A stretch of DNA of 64,000 bases from Streptomyces sp. P3 (GTDB taxonomy: Bacteria > Actinomycetota > Actinomycetes > Streptomycetales > Streptomycetaceae). Both the position numbers and the translations under genes were made by a program. Below, piece by piece: positions 48,123-57,859 of this stretch (the first letter of the stretch is position 1; each line of letters starts with the position of its first letter). The notes beneath the pieces were generated by a model. It made no database searches. It was given only the letters and a program-made list of their open reading frames with translations, and was not told the origin of the DNA. Where the stretch lies: the NCBI GenBank assembly GCA_016893485.2, contig JAFEKX020000001.1, positions 7,829,501 through 7,893,500 of the forward strand, in the 5' to 3' direction.

Positions 48123-48750
48123 TCAACCGGCAGCCCGAACCCGCTTCCACAGACCAGGCACCACACTGATCACCACGGTCAACGCGACAGCCGCCACGAC
48201 ACCCTCCCAGGGCTCGGGAAACAGCGAGCCCCCAGGATGCCGATCAACTGATACGTCACGGCCCACGCCAGACACGCAGGCGCGTTCCCCGCGCGAACCG
48301 ACGGATCGGCCACTCCGCCATGAGACAAGCCAACATCACCGGAATCCGTCCGGCAGGCACCAGCCGGGACAGCACCAGCACAGCCACCCCATGATCGGCC
48401 AGCTTCGCCTGTGCCTGCTCCAGCCGATCCTCCGGCGCCCGCGCCCGAATCGCCTTCAGCCACCGGGACCCGTTCTTCGACCCCATCCCCCGCCGCCCCA
48501 GCCAGTACAGGGCGATGTCCCCGAGGAACGCGGCCAGCGAGGCCGTGACGAACACCAGCGCCAGCGCGAACGGCGCCGTCTGATGAAACGCGACCACGGC
48601 CGCCGAACTCACCAGCGCCCCGGTCGGAATCACCGGCACCAGCGCCCCGAACAGCACCAGCAGGAACAACGACGGGTACCCGAGGGCCTGTTGGGTGGAC
48701 TCGGGCGAGGTCGTCGCGGTCGCGGACAGCGCCTCCGCTATCCAGCTCAC
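48123..48750 (-). CDS. DedA family membrane protein
   Basis: About 209 aa, integral membrane. FLLVLFGALVPVIPTGALVS, LALVFVTASLAAFLGDIALY, WLGRRG and the DedA hallmark VLSRLVPAGRIPVMLACLMA. DedA proteins are undecaprenyl-phosphate or phospholipid flippase-type transporters. Two G losses near the 3' end (about 48279 and 48225); the repaired tail is GNAPACLAWAVTYQLIGILG, then VALTVVISVVPGLWKRVRAAG. GTG 48750 overlaps the upstream stop (GTGA) and has GGAGG seven bases before it. Confidence 0.85.
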
Positions 48751-49519
48751 CGGGCGACCTCCGGCCGCACGCTCTCCCCGTGCCCGAGCCGGTGCACCGA
48801 CACCGACGGCGCGAGCTGCGCGGCGATCCGCACGAACTCGTCGCCCGGCGTGTGGAATTCGTGCGGGCGCACCGCGTCCATCCCGATCGGCCAGTACGTG
48901 CCGTAGTGCACCGGCACCGCGCTGGCGCGGCGCGAGCCGGGCGAGGGCCTGGGCCGCGCGGCCCGCGTCGAGATGTCCCTCGCCGAGATACGGACCCCAG
49001 CCGCCCACCGGCAGCAGCGCCACGTCGACCGGCCCGACCTCCTTGGCCATGTCGTCGAACAGCCCGGTGTCCCCGGCGAAGTAGGTCCGCGCCTCGCCCT
49101 CCACGACGTAGCCCAGCGCGGGGAGCGGTGCGGTCCGACCGGCAGCCGGCGTCCGTCGTGCCGGGCGGGGACGGCCCGTACGACCAGGTCACCGACCCGT
49201 GTCCGGTCGCCGGGGCCACCTCCTCGATGCGCAGCTGCCGGAGCCGGCGCAGTCCGGGCACCGCGCGGAGCGCGCCCCGGGGCACGAGCAGGCGCGTGCC
49301 CGGCGCGAGACCGGCCAGCGAGGGAAGGTGCAGGTGGTCGGCGTGCAGATGGGAGACGAGCGCCAGGTCCGCGCGCCGGGCCCCGGTCGGCGGCACCGCG
49401 CCCCGACGGCGCCGTAGATGCGCGAGGCGGCGGGCGAACAGGGGGTCGGTGAGGACGCGTACGTCCGAGTCCTCGATCGTGCAGGTGGCGTGACCCCACC
49501 AGGTGATCTCCACCGGCAC
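48747..49519 (-). CDS. Metallo-beta-lactamase-fold hydrolase
   Basis: About 258 aa. N-terminal VEITWWGHATCTIEDSDVRV, metal motif SHLHADHLHLPS (HxHxDH), then TYFAGDTGLFDDMA and VHYGTYWPIGMD. Similar to UlaG/NAPE-PLD-like hydrolases and to the protein at 46982, so possibly a diverged paralogue. At least three indels (about 48930, 49108, 49140) break the frame. GTG 49519 with GGAGG is preferred; GTG 49513 is an alternative. Translationally coupled to DedA by the GTGA overlap. Confidence 0.85.
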
Positions 49520-49604
49520 CTTCTTTGCCTCCTTCGCGCGACTCCCCCGAAGCCTACGGGCAGGAGTAGGGTCGGCGGCGAAACCCGGAGGTGAGGGGGA
49601 CGCC

Positions 49605-50035
49605 ATGGGACAGGCACGCGGTGCCTCCGGTATGCCCGTGCCGGTGCGGGTCACGGCCATCGCCAGCCTGACGCCGCTGGAGGAGCTGGACGAGGACCCT
49701 TCCTGGTCGACTCCCGCAGTCAGCACGCGATGTGTGCCCGCTGGGCCGCCGACCACGGCTATGTGATCGCCCGTGAACTCCTGGTGCGCAGTCTGCGCCC
49801 CGACCACTGCGCCCTGTGGGACGGCGTCCGCCCCGGCCTCGACCTGTTCGTCGCGCCCAGCCGCCGGGTCCTGGAGAGCGCGCTGTCGTCCGTCGAGGAG
49901 TTCACCGACGAGTGCGCGCGCCGCGGGGTCCGCATCGAGACGGTCGGCCGCGCGGAACCCTCCTACGACGCCCAGGCGAAGGCCCGCGTGCACCGCCGTC
50001 TGTCGATGCCGACGGCGGGCTACGACGGCCGTTAG
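49605..50035 (+). CDS. Uncharacterised protein, faintly resolvase-like
   Basis: About 143 aa after restoring one C at 49697-49699 (EDPFLVDSRSQHAMCARWAA). DHGYVIARELLVRSLRPDHC, then VRPGLDLFVAPSRRVLESAL and ARRGVRIETVG follow the order of the serine-recombinase N-terminal fold, but the catalytic serine near the start and the usual arginines are not seen. I do not assign recombinase activity. ATG 49605 has GGAGGTGAGG upstream; ATG 49632 is possible. Divergent from the metallo-hydrolase gene, 85 nt. Confidence 0.6.
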
Positions 50036-50115
50036 CGCCGGGCGCCCTCCGTCCCGTATGACAGGCTGGGGAGGCCCGCCAGGTCGACGGGCCAGGGACG
50101 TGAGGTGTACGGGGC

Positions 50116-52189
50116 GTGGGTCCAGGGCGTTGGCGGCGGCTCGTCAGTCAGATCGGGCGCAGTGTCGCGGTGTGGGCGGTCTCCACGGTCACCATGCTGG
50201 TGCTCGCCGGGATCCTGCCGGACTTCCAGCTCCAGTCGGCGGACGGTGACAGCGCGACCCGGATCGCGGTCACGGCCGCGTTCGGCGCCGGTGCCTTCGG
50301 TCTGCTGTCGGCCCTGGTCTGGCCGCTGCTGGTACGGCTGCTGCTGCTGGTGCCCGCGCTCGTCCTCGGTCTCCTCGTGTTCGTGCTCAACGGGTCGCTG
50401 CTGCTGATCGCCCTGCGCATCAACCCGGACGGCGGGCTGCGCGGCCAGGTCGCCCCCGAGACCGCCGTCGTCGTGGCCGCCGTGATGTCCGCCGTCGCCT
50501 CCGCCACCGGCGGTGCCCTCGCCGTGCGCGACGACGACGCCTACCGCCGCCGTCTCTACCGCCTCGCCGACCGCCGCCGAAGAACCCTGCCGCCCGGCCC
50601 GTCCAGCCCCGGCACCGTCTTCCTCCAGCTCGACGGCGTCGGCCACGACGTGCTCCTCGGCGCGGTCGCCAGGGGCCTGATGCCGACCGTCGCGAAACTC
50701 CTCGGCGGCGACCGCCCCAGCCACCGCCTCACCCCCTGGCGCACCGACTGGTCCAGCCAGACCGGCGCCAGCCAGCTCGGCATCCTGCACGGCTCGAACC
50801 ACGACATCCCCGCGTTCCGCTGGTACGAGAAGGACACCGGCGAGGTGATGGTCTGCAACCGCCCGACCAGCGCCGCCGAACTCCAGCGCCGTTCCATCGA
50901 GTTCACCGGCGACGGCGGCCTGCTCACCGTGGACGGCGCCAGCCGCGGCAACCTGTTCAGCGGCGGCGCCGACGAACAGGCCCTCGTGCTCTCCATCGCG
51001 ACCCGCCGCCGCAACCGGGAGAACCGTTCCCGCGCCGGGTACTTCGCCTACTTCTCCGACCCCGCCAACGCCGTCCGCACCGCGATGTCCTTCGTCGCCG
51101 AGGTCGGCCGCGAGATCGGCCAGTCGACCCGCGCCCGCCTCACCAAGCAGCGCCCCGGATCAAGCGCGGCGGCCTCTACCCCCTCGTCCGCGCCTTCGCG
51201 ACCGTCGTCGAGCGGGACGTCGTCGTCGCGGCCGTCATGGGCGACATGCTCGCCGGCCGCACCGCCGTCTACGCCGACCTCGTGGCCTACGACGAGGTCG
51301 CCCACCACTCCGGCCCGCGCAGCCGCCGACGCCGCCAAGGTCCTCCAACGCCTGGACCGCGCCCTCGCGTTGATCGCGACCGTCGCCGAGCACGCCCCCG
51401 CCCGTACCGCATCGTCGTCCTCTCCGACCACGGCCAGAGCCCCGGCGAGACCTTCCAGGGCCGCTACGGCCTCACCCTCGGCGACCTCGTGCGCGCGGGC
51501 TGCGGGCTGCCCGTGCCGCGCCGGGCCCGCCGTACCCACAGCGGCGCCGAGGCCCGCGCCGCCGTCCGCGCGGCACTGGGCCGGCCGGTGGAGAAGGGCG
51601 ACGGGCTCCACCGCCAGCCCGGCCGTCACCCGAGCCGGTCGTGCTGGCCTCCGGGAACCTCGGCCTGGTCTCCTTCCCTGACGTGCCGCACCGCATGACC
51701 AAGGAGGAGATCGACGCCCGTCATCCGGCGCTGCTGACGACCCTCGCCAACCACCCCGGCGTCGGCTTCGTGCTCGTCCGCAGCGAGGAGCACGGCGGGG
51801 TCGTCCTCGGCGCGCACGGCGTGGAGCTCCCGGTGGCCGAACTCGACGACAAACAGGGCCCGTTGGCGGACTTCGGCCCCGGCGTCGCGGACGCCGTCCG
51901 GCGCACCCACTCCTTCCCGCACACCGCCGACATCATGGTCAACTCCTGGTACGACCCCGCCGAGGGCGAAGTCCTCGCCTTCGAGGAGCAGATCGGCTCC
52001 CACGGCGGCCTCGGCGGCTCCCAGGCCAAGCCGTTCCTGCTCTCGCCGCACACCTTCTCGCCGCCGGTCGAGGACGGCGAGGACCTCGTCGGCGCCGAGC
52101 ACGTCCACCGGGTCCTACGGCGCTGGCTGCGCGAGGGCAACGGGCCCCAAGTCCCGCTGGCGGCCGAGCCGGAGGAGCACGCCGCCTGA
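50116..52189 (+). CDS. Membrane protein with phage-holin-like N-terminus and alkaline-phosphatase-superfamily domain
   Basis: About 690 aa. The N-terminal 140 residues hold three or four hydrophobic helices (AVWAVSTVTMLVLAGILPDF, LSALVWPLLVRLLLLVPALV, GLLVFVLNGSLLLIALRINP) like the DUF4233/phage-holin family. The remainder is a phosphodiesterase or phosphatase-type domain: VFLQLDGVGHDVLLGAVARG, TDWSSQTGASQLGILHGSNH, VAYDEVAHHSG, YRIVVLSDHGQSPGETFQGR, the order of the metal-binding motifs. Four single-base losses (about 51158-51160, 51319, 51405, 51627). GTG 50116. Substrate unknown; it may act at the membrane surface. Confidence 0.8.
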
Positions 52190-52279
52190 AAATCGGCTGC
52201 GCCGGGTGGGTCGTAGGCACACACTGGGGCATCGGAGCGCGCTCGCGCCCTTGTCGAACCCCCTTGAGGAGAGCCTCCT

Positions 52280-53341
52280 TTGCAGGCTGCCGTCACCGTC
52301 ACCCCTGCCCGGATACCGGAACTGCTGCTCGGCCTCGCGACCGTACGCCCGGTGTTCATCTGGGGTGCGCCCGGCATCGGAAAGTCGTCCCTGGTAAGGG
52401 AGTTCGCCCAGTCACTGGGCCTGGAGTGCGTCAGCCTGCTCGGTACGCAGCTCGCCCCCGAGGACCTCATCGGCGTCCCGCAGATCCGGGACGGGCGCTC
52501 GGTGTTCTGCCCGCCGGAGTCCATCGCGCGGGACGAGCCGTACTGCCTGTTCCTCGACGAACTCAACGCGGCCACACCGGATGTGCAGAAGGCGTTCTAC
52601 TCGCTGATCCTGGACCGCCGCATCGGCAACTACGAACTCCCCCAGGGCTCCATCGTGATCGGCGCGGGCAACCGCGCGACCGACAACGCGCTGGCCCGGC
52701 CGATCTCGTCCGCGCTGATCAACCGGCTCACCCACGTCCACCTGGAGGCGTCGCCCAAGGACTGGCTCGACTGGGCCGCCGCGAACGGGATTCACCCGTG
52801 GGTCCTGGACCACCTCACCGACCGGCCCGACCACCTCTGGTCCAAGCCGCCGAAGACCGAGGAGGCCTTCTCCACGCCCCGGTCCTGGCACATGCTCTCC
52901 GACGCGCTGGGCTCCTTCGGGCCCGACCTCGACGAGGACACCCTGAAGGTCATCGCGCACGGCACGCTGACCCCGGCGCACGCGGTCGCGTTCTGCGGCT
53001 ACGTCAAGATCGTGCGCAGCCGGTTCGGCATCGAGGCCGTCCTCAAGGGCGACGCCCGCTGGCCCAACCGGACCGAGGACCGCGACCTGTTGTACTACCT
53101 CGCCGAGTCCTTCCGAGGCCGCCTGATCAAGGAACTCCCGGCCAGCAAGGACCACTTGTCCGCGAACGGCCGCCAGACCGCGTACCGCGCGAAGTCCCTG
53201 CTCGTCCAACTCGCCGAGATCTCCGTCGAGGTGGCCCAGAGCGTCATCGCGTCGGACGAGGACGGCAACCCGGTCCTGCCCGCCTGGTTCCTCGTAGAGG
53301 CGGCCCGGGACATGCCCCGGCTGGTGGAGGCGCGGCGGTGA
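52280..53341 (+). CDS. MoxR-like AAA+ ATPase
   Basis: 353 aa, intact. Walker A VFIWGAPGIGKSSLVREFAQ at about residues 26-45, Walker B YCLFLDELNAATPDVQKAFY, sensor 1 IVIGAGNRATDN, and arginine finger region SALINRLTHVHLEA. MoxR ATPases remodel partner proteins and pair with VWA-domain proteins for metal loading or complex assembly. TTG 52280 with GAGGAG upstream. Its stop overlaps the next start (GTGA), typical of MoxR-VWA pairs. Confidence 0.92.
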   Translation: MQAAVTVTPARIPELLLGLATVRPVFIWGAPGIGKSSLVREFAQSLGLECVSLLGTQLAPEDLIGVPQIRDGRSVFCPPESIARDEPYCLFLDELNAATPDVQKAFYSLILDRRIGNYELPQGSIVIGAGNRATDNALARPISSALINRLTHVHLEASPKDWLDWAAANGIHPWVLDHLTDRPDHLWSKPPKTEEAFSTPRSWHMLSDALGSFGPDLDEDTLKVIAHGTLTPAHAVAFCGYVKIVRSRFGIEAVLKGDARWPNRTEDRDLLYYLAESFRGRLIKELPASKDHLSANGRQTAYRAKSLLVQLAEISVEVAQSVIASDEDGNPVLPAWFLVEAARDMPRLVEARR

Positions 53342-55143
53342 GCCGTACGCGCGGAAAGGGCCCCGAGAAGAAGAAGCCCGACCCGGCGACCGAGGCCTTC
53401 ACCGCGGGGCTGAGACTCGTGTGGGCCAACCCCCGCGCTCGCCGCGATCGACTTCGAGCTGTGCCGGGAGGAGGAGTGCAGGGCCGCGCCCCAGGACGGC
53501 CTCGTGCTCGTCGACTCCAACGGATACCTCCACGCGCACGCCACCCGGCTCGCCGAACCCGCCGAATGGGCCTGGGCCATCGCGCACGCGCTCATCCACC
53601 TCGGCTTCGGACACGTCCCCGGCGCGCACGGCGAGCGCGAACAGCCCGACCGCTTCGACCTCGCCGCCCGCTGCGTCGTCGTCAACCGCTTCCTGCTCAC
53701 CTTCCCGGTCGGCCGCGCCCCCGACGACCTGCCCGCCGCCTACCCCGCAGGCGACGAGGAGCGGCTCGCGGCCCACTGGCGCCAGGACGGCATCCCGGCC
53801 GCCTACGAGCACTGCGGTACGGCCGGCGGCGCCCCGACCAGCGGCTCGTGCCGTGGCACGGCTGGCCCGGCAAACCCGTGGACTGGCAGCTCGCCTTCGC
53901 GAGCGCGCTGACCCGGACCATGTCCGTCGCGATGGACCTGGCCGGCGGTCGCCGCGACTCGATGTACGGCGGGCCGACCCGACTCCAGCCCTGGGAAAGG
54001 GCGTTGAGCTGGTTCGTCTCCTCCTACCCGCTCCTCGGCGGCATCGCGGCCGGCATCAAGGTCGTCGCCGACGCCGAACTCGCCCGCGCCCACGGCATCT
54101 CCGTCGCCGCCGTCGACACCGAGGCGGCCGAGATCTACATCAATCCGCTGCGCCGGTTCGACGACGAGGAATGGCGGTTCGTCCTCGCCCACGAGATGCT
54201 GCACGCCGCCCTGCGCCACGGCGACCGCTGCGGCACCCGCGACCCGTTCCTCTTCAACATCGCCGCCGACTACGTCATCAACGGCTGGCTGCGCGAGATG
54301 GACGTCGGCGCGATGCCCGAAGGCCTGCTGTACGACCCGGAGTTGAAGGACCTCTCCGCCGAGGAGGTCTACGACCGGATCGCCGGCGACCTGCGCCGGA
54401 CACGCCGTCTTGCCACCCTGCGCGGCAAGGGCGCGGGCGACATCCTGGGCGGCCCGCTCGGCAGTCCGCGCGACTACGTGGACCTCGACGAGTTCTACCG
54501 GCGCGGTCTCGCCCGCGGCCTGGACCTGCACCAGCAGCACGAACGCGGCTTCCTGCCCGGCGGGTTGATCGAGGAGATCCGCACGCTGAGCCACCCGCCG
54601 CTGCCGTGGGACGCCCAACTCGCCCGCTGGTTCGACGAGTTCGTGCCCCGACCCGAGCCCGTGCGGTCGTACGCCCGCCCCTCGCGCCGCCAGTCGTCCA
54701 CGCCCGACATCCCGCGCGCCGGCCACTATTTCCCGCCGGAGGAGATCGCCCGCTGCACCTTCGGCGTCGTCCTCGACACCTCCGGCTCGATGGACCGCAC
54801 CCTCCTCGGCAAGGCGCTGGGCGCGATCGCCTCGTACGCCGAGGCCCGGGACGTACCGGCCGCCCGGGTCGTGTTCTGCGACGCGGCCCCGCACGACGCG
54901 GGCTACGTGGCGGTCACCGACATCGCGGGCCGGGTCCGCGTCCACGGGCGCGGCGGCACGGTCCTGCAGCCCGGCATCGACCTGCTGCAGCGCGCCGACG
55001 ACTTCCCGCCGGGCGCGCCCGTCCTCGTCATCACGGACGGCTGGTGCGACGTGCTGCGGGTGCGGCGCGAACACGCCTATCTGATACCGCAGAACGCTCG
55101 TCTGCCGTTCACCGCCCGTGGGCCGGTCTTCCGCGTGCGCTGA
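53338..55143 (+). CDS. Metallopeptidase-VWA protein (DUF2201-like) with a degenerate second peptidase domain
   Basis: About 600 aa. Domain A (residues about 35-165) contains AIAHALIHLGFGHVPG. Domain B contains FVLAHEMLHAALRHGD, a full HExxH zinc motif, within VDTEAAEIYINPLRRFDDEE. The two regions align along their length (VDSNGYLHAHATRLAEPAEW in A), so A appears to be a duplicated copy in which the catalytic Glu is Ala. The C-terminal part is a VWA domain (FGVVLDTSGSMDRTLLGKAL; MIDAS DxSxS, later TDGWCD). Partner of the upstream MoxR ATPase, start GTG 53338 overlapping its stop. One C extra near 53430 and one missing near 53830 break the frame. Confidence 0.83.
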   Translation: MSRTRGKGPEKKKPDPATEAFTAGLRLVWANPRARRDRLRAVPGGGVQGRAPGRPRARRLQRIPPRARHPARRTRRMGLGHRARAHPPRLRTRPRRARRARTARPLRPRRPLRRRQPLPAHLPGRPRPRRPARRLPRRRRGAARGPLAPGRHPGRLRALRYGRRRPDQRLVPWHGWPGKPVDWQLAFASALTRTMSVAMDLAGGRRDSMYGGPTRLQPWERALSWFVSSYPLLGGIAAGIKVVADAELARAHGISVAAVDTEAAEIYINPLRRFDDEEWRFVLAHEMLHAALRHGDRCGTRDPFLFNIAADYVINGWLREMDVGAMPEGLLYDPELKDLSAEEVYDRIAGDLRRTRRLATLRGKGAGDILGGPLGSPRDYVDLDEFYRRGLARGLDLHQQHERGFLPGGLIEEIRTLSHPPLPWDAQLARWFDEFVPRPEPVRSYARPSRRQSSTPDIPRAGHYFPPEEIARCTFGVVLDTSGSMDRTLLGKALGAIASYAEARDVPAARVVFCDAAPHDAGYVAVTDIAGRVRVHGRGGTVLQPGIDLLQRADDFPPGAPVLVITDGWCDVLRVRREHAYLIPQNARLPFTARGPVFRVR

Positions 55144-55197
55144 ACAGGAATGTGATCGGATGGGCCCCGAACGACATCCGCTTCGAAAGGAATCACC

Positions 55198-55623
55198 GTG
55201 GCAACCACGCGCACCGCACACACCGTCTGGGATGGCAACCTCCTCCAGGGCAGTGGAACCGTCACCCTCGACTCGTCAGGCGTCGGCTCCTATCCGGTGT
55301 CGTGGGCGTCGCGCGCCGAGGAGGCCAACGGCAAGACCAGCCCCGAGGAACTGATCGCCGCCGCGCACTCCAGCTGCTTCTCCATGGCGCTCTCCCACGG
55401 CCTGGCCGGCGCGGGCACCCCGCCCACCCGCCTGGAGACCAAGGCCGACGTCACCTTCCAGCCCGGTGAGGGCATCACCGGCATCCACCTCACCGTCCGC
55501 GGCGAGGTCCCCGGCCTGGACGCGGACGGCTTCAAGGCCGCCGCCGAGGACGCCAAGAAGAACTGCCCGGTCAGCCAGGCGCTCGCGGGTACGACGATCA
55601 CGCTGACGGTGGAATCCGCCTGA
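55198..55623 (+). CDS. OsmC/Ohr-family peroxiredoxin
   Basis: 141 aa, intact. Two redox cysteines in AAAHSSCFSMALSHGLAG and KKNCPVSQALAG, and the OsmC start TAHTVWDGNLLQGSGTVTLD. The family reduces organic hydroperoxides. GTG 55198 has AAAGGAAT upstream; it follows the VWA gene by 54 nt and may be in the same transcript. Confidence 0.93.
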   Translation: MATTRTAHTVWDGNLLQGSGTVTLDSSGVGSYPVSWASRAEEANGKTSPEELIAAAHSSCFSMALSHGLAGAGTPPTRLETKADVTFQPGEGITGIHLTVRGEVPGLDADGFKAAAEDAKKNCPVSQALAGTTITLTVESA

Positions 55624-55647
55624 CCCCCGCCACCACTTCCGCTCGAT

Positions 55648-55673
55648 GCCGCGCCCGGAAAAACGGGTGCGGC
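55648..55673 (+). terminator. Intrinsic hairpin after the OsmC gene
   Basis: GCCGCGCCCG / CGGGTGCGGC stem (one G-T pair) with a GAAAAA loop, between osmC and dnaK. Confidence 0.55.
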
Positions 55674-55703
55674 ATTGACATTCCCGCACTCAAGTTTTGT
55701 GCT
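55674..55703 (+). promoter_or_regulatory. dnaK promoter with HAIR-like HspR site
   Basis: ATTGACA-N7-ACTCAAG (55674-55694) matches the HspR HAIR element CTTGAGT-N7-ACTCAAG perfectly in the right half and in four of seven bases on the left. The left half overlaps a -35 TTGACA at 55675-55680. A -10-like TGTGCT follows at 17 bp (55698-55703). Confidence 0.5.
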
Positions 55704-55738
55704 GGAGATCGGGCAGCGACTGGCGGAAGGGGACGGCG

Positions 55739-57619
55739 ATGGGACGTGCGGTCGGAATCGATCTGGGGACCACGAACTCGGTGGTCGCGGTGCTGGAGGG
55801 CGGGGAGGCCACGGTGGTGGCCAACGCCGAGGGGGCGAGGACCACACCCTCGGTCGTGGCCTTCGCGAAGAACGGCGAGGTACTTGTCGGCGAGGTCGCC
55901 AAACGGCAGGCCGTGACGAACATCGAGCGCACCGCGCGCTCGGTGAAACGCCACATGGGAGACACCGCGTGGCGCTTCCCCGAGACGGGCGCCATCGACG
56001 GAACGCGGTACCGCGCCCAGGAGTTGTCGGCGCGCGTGCTGCAGAAACTGAAGCGGGACGCGGAGGCCTATCTCGGCGAGGACGTCACCGACGCCGTGAT
56101 CACCGTCCCCGCCTACTTCGACGACTCCCAGCGCCAGGCCACCAAGGAGGCCGGCGAGATCGCGGGCCTCAAGGTGCTGCGGATCATCAACGAACCGACG
56201 GCCGCCGCGCTCGCCTACGGCCTGGACCGGGGCGAGGAGCAGACCGTGCTGGTCTTCGACCTCGGCGGCGGCACCTTCGACGTGTCGCTGCTGGAGATCG
56301 GCGACGGCGTCATCGAGGTCAAGGCGACCAACGGCGACACCCGTCTCGGCGGCGACGACTGGGACCAGCGGGTCGTCGACCACCTCGTGAAGAAGTTCAA
56401 GGGGCAGTACGGCGTCGACCTCGGCAAGGACAAGATGGCGCTCCAGCGCCTGCGCGAGGGCGCCGAGAAGGCGAAGATCGAGCTGTCCTCGTCCTCCGAG
56501 ACGACGATCAACCTGCCCTACATCACCGCCTCCGCCGACGGCCCGCTGCACCTCGACGAGAAGCTGACCCGCGCCGGGTTCCAGGAACTCACCGCCGATC
56601 TGCTCGACCGCTGCAAGACCCCCTTCCACCAGGCGGTCAAGGACGCCGGCGTCAAGCTCTCCGCCGTCGACCACGTCATCCTCGTCGGCGGCTCGACCCG
56701 GATGCCCGCCGTCACCGACCTCGTCAAGGAACTCACCGGCAAGGACCCGCACAAGGGCGTCAACCCGGACGAGGTCGTGGCGGTCGGCGCGGCGCTCCAG
56801 GCCGGGGTCATCCGCGGCGACGTGAAGGACGTCCTGCTGCTCGACGTCACCCCGCTGTCCCTGGGCATCGAGACCAAGGGCGGCATCATGACGACGCTCA
56901 TCGAACACAACACGACCATTCCGACCCGGCGTTCGGAGATCTTCACCACCGCCACCGACAACCAGCCCTCGGTCGGCATCCAGGTGTATCAGGGCGAGCG
57001 TGAGATCGCCGCGTACAACAAGAAGCTGGGCGTCTTCGACCTCACGGGCCTGCCGCCCGCCCCGCGCGGGGTCCCGCAGATCGAGGTCGCCTTCGACATC
57101 GACGCGAACGGCATCATGCATGTCTCGGCCAAGGACCTGGCCACCGCGCGCGAGCAGAAGATGACCGTCACCGGCGGCTCGGCCCTCGCCAAGGACGACA
57201 TCGACCGCATGATGCGCGAGGCCGAGCAGTACGCCGACGAGGACCGCAGGCGCCGCGAGGCCGCCGAGACCCGCAACCAGGCCGAGCAACTCGTCTACCA
57301 GACCGAGAAGTTCATCCAGGAGAACGAGGAACGCGTCCCGGGTGACATCAGGACCGAGGTCGAGGCGGCGGCCGCGGAGGTGAAGTCCCTGCTGGAACAC
57401 ACCGCCGACACGGCCGAGTTGCGTGCCTCCGTCGAAAAACTCGCCACCGTCAGCCAGCGCATGGGCCAGGCGATGTACGCGCAGGCCGCCCAGCAGGCGC
57501 CCACGGAGCAGGCGCAGGACACCGACGAGCCCGACCCCGCGCACCAGCAGGAGGAGGAAGGCGTCGTCGACGCGGAGATCGTCGACGACGAACGCGACAC
57601 GAAGGGCCCCGCGGCCTGA
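55739..57619 (+). CDS. dnaK: Molecular chaperone DnaK (Hsp70), stand-alone copy
   Basis: 626 aa, intact. VGIDLGTTNSVVAVLEGG at the N-terminus, NEPTAAALAYGLDRGEEQT, DLGGGTFDVSLLEIG, ILVGGSTRMPAVTDLVKELT, and the substrate-domain MSAKD-like HVSAKDLATAREQKMTVTGG. It lacks the usual grpE-dnaJ-hspR neighbours, so it is a second dnaK copy rather than the main operon. The C-terminal tail is acidic (EPDPAHQQEEEGVVDAEIVD). ATG 55739 with GGAAGGGGA. A HAIR-like site upstream suggests HspR control. Confidence 0.95.
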   Translation: MGRAVGIDLGTTNSVVAVLEGGEATVVANAEGARTTPSVVAFAKNGEVLVGEVAKRQAVTNIERTARSVKRHMGDTAWRFPETGAIDGTRYRAQELSARVLQKLKRDAEAYLGEDVTDAVITVPAYFDDSQRQATKEAGEIAGLKVLRIINEPTAAALAYGLDRGEEQTVLVFDLGGGTFDVSLLEIGDGVIEVKATNGDTRLGGDDWDQRVVDHLVKKFKGQYGVDLGKDKMALQRLREGAEKAKIELSSSSETTINLPYITASADGPLHLDEKLTRAGFQELTADLLDRCKTPFHQAVKDAGVKLSAVDHVILVGGSTRMPAVTDLVKELTGKDPHKGVNPDEVVAVGAALQAGVIRGDVKDVLLLDVTPLSLGIETKGGIMTTLIEHNTTIPTRRSEIFTTATDNQPSVGIQVYQGEREIAAYNKKLGVFDLTGLPPAPRGVPQIEVAFDIDANGIMHVSAKDLATAREQKMTVTGGSALAKDDIDRMMREAEQYADEDRRRREAAETRNQAEQLVYQTEKFIQENEERVPGDIRTEVEAAAAEVKSLLEHTADTAELRASVEKLATVSQRMGQAMYAQAAQQAPTEQAQDTDEPDPAHQQEEEGVVDAEIVDDERDTKGPAA

Positions 57620-57682
57620 CTCCCGGTCCGCTCCCACCCCCGCCGCTCCGGCCGCGGCCCCAGCTCCCTCCGGAGGCGTGGG

Positions 57683-57859
57683 TCAGCTTGGCGACCATGA
57701 ATGGAAGGCCGGGGAGGCAATGTCGAGGAGTCTCGACTCGTAGACCTGGGAGGAACGCGTCGTCCGGCCGAACCTGTCGTAGCGGTGGCGCCAGAAGAGG
57801 CCGGCGACCAGGAGGACCAGGGCGAGGTAGGGCAGGGCGCCCCACAGGAAGGTGCTCAT
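57683..57859 (-). pseudogene. narI: narI fragment (nitrate reductase gamma subunit, N-terminal end)
   Basis: About 58 residues: MSTFLWGALPYLALVLLVAG, then LFWRHRYDRFGRTTRSSQVY and ESRLLDIASPAFHS. This is the first transmembrane helix and following loop of NarI. The protein then diverges and stops, so at least three of the five membrane helices with the haem ligands are missing. Its ATG overlaps the end of the narJ fragment, as in intact nar operons. Confidence 0.8.

Noticed and set aside
49605..50035. Serine recombinase or invertase
   Set aside because: Fold order is suggestive but catalytic residues are not seen, and there are no recombination sites or mobile neighbours.
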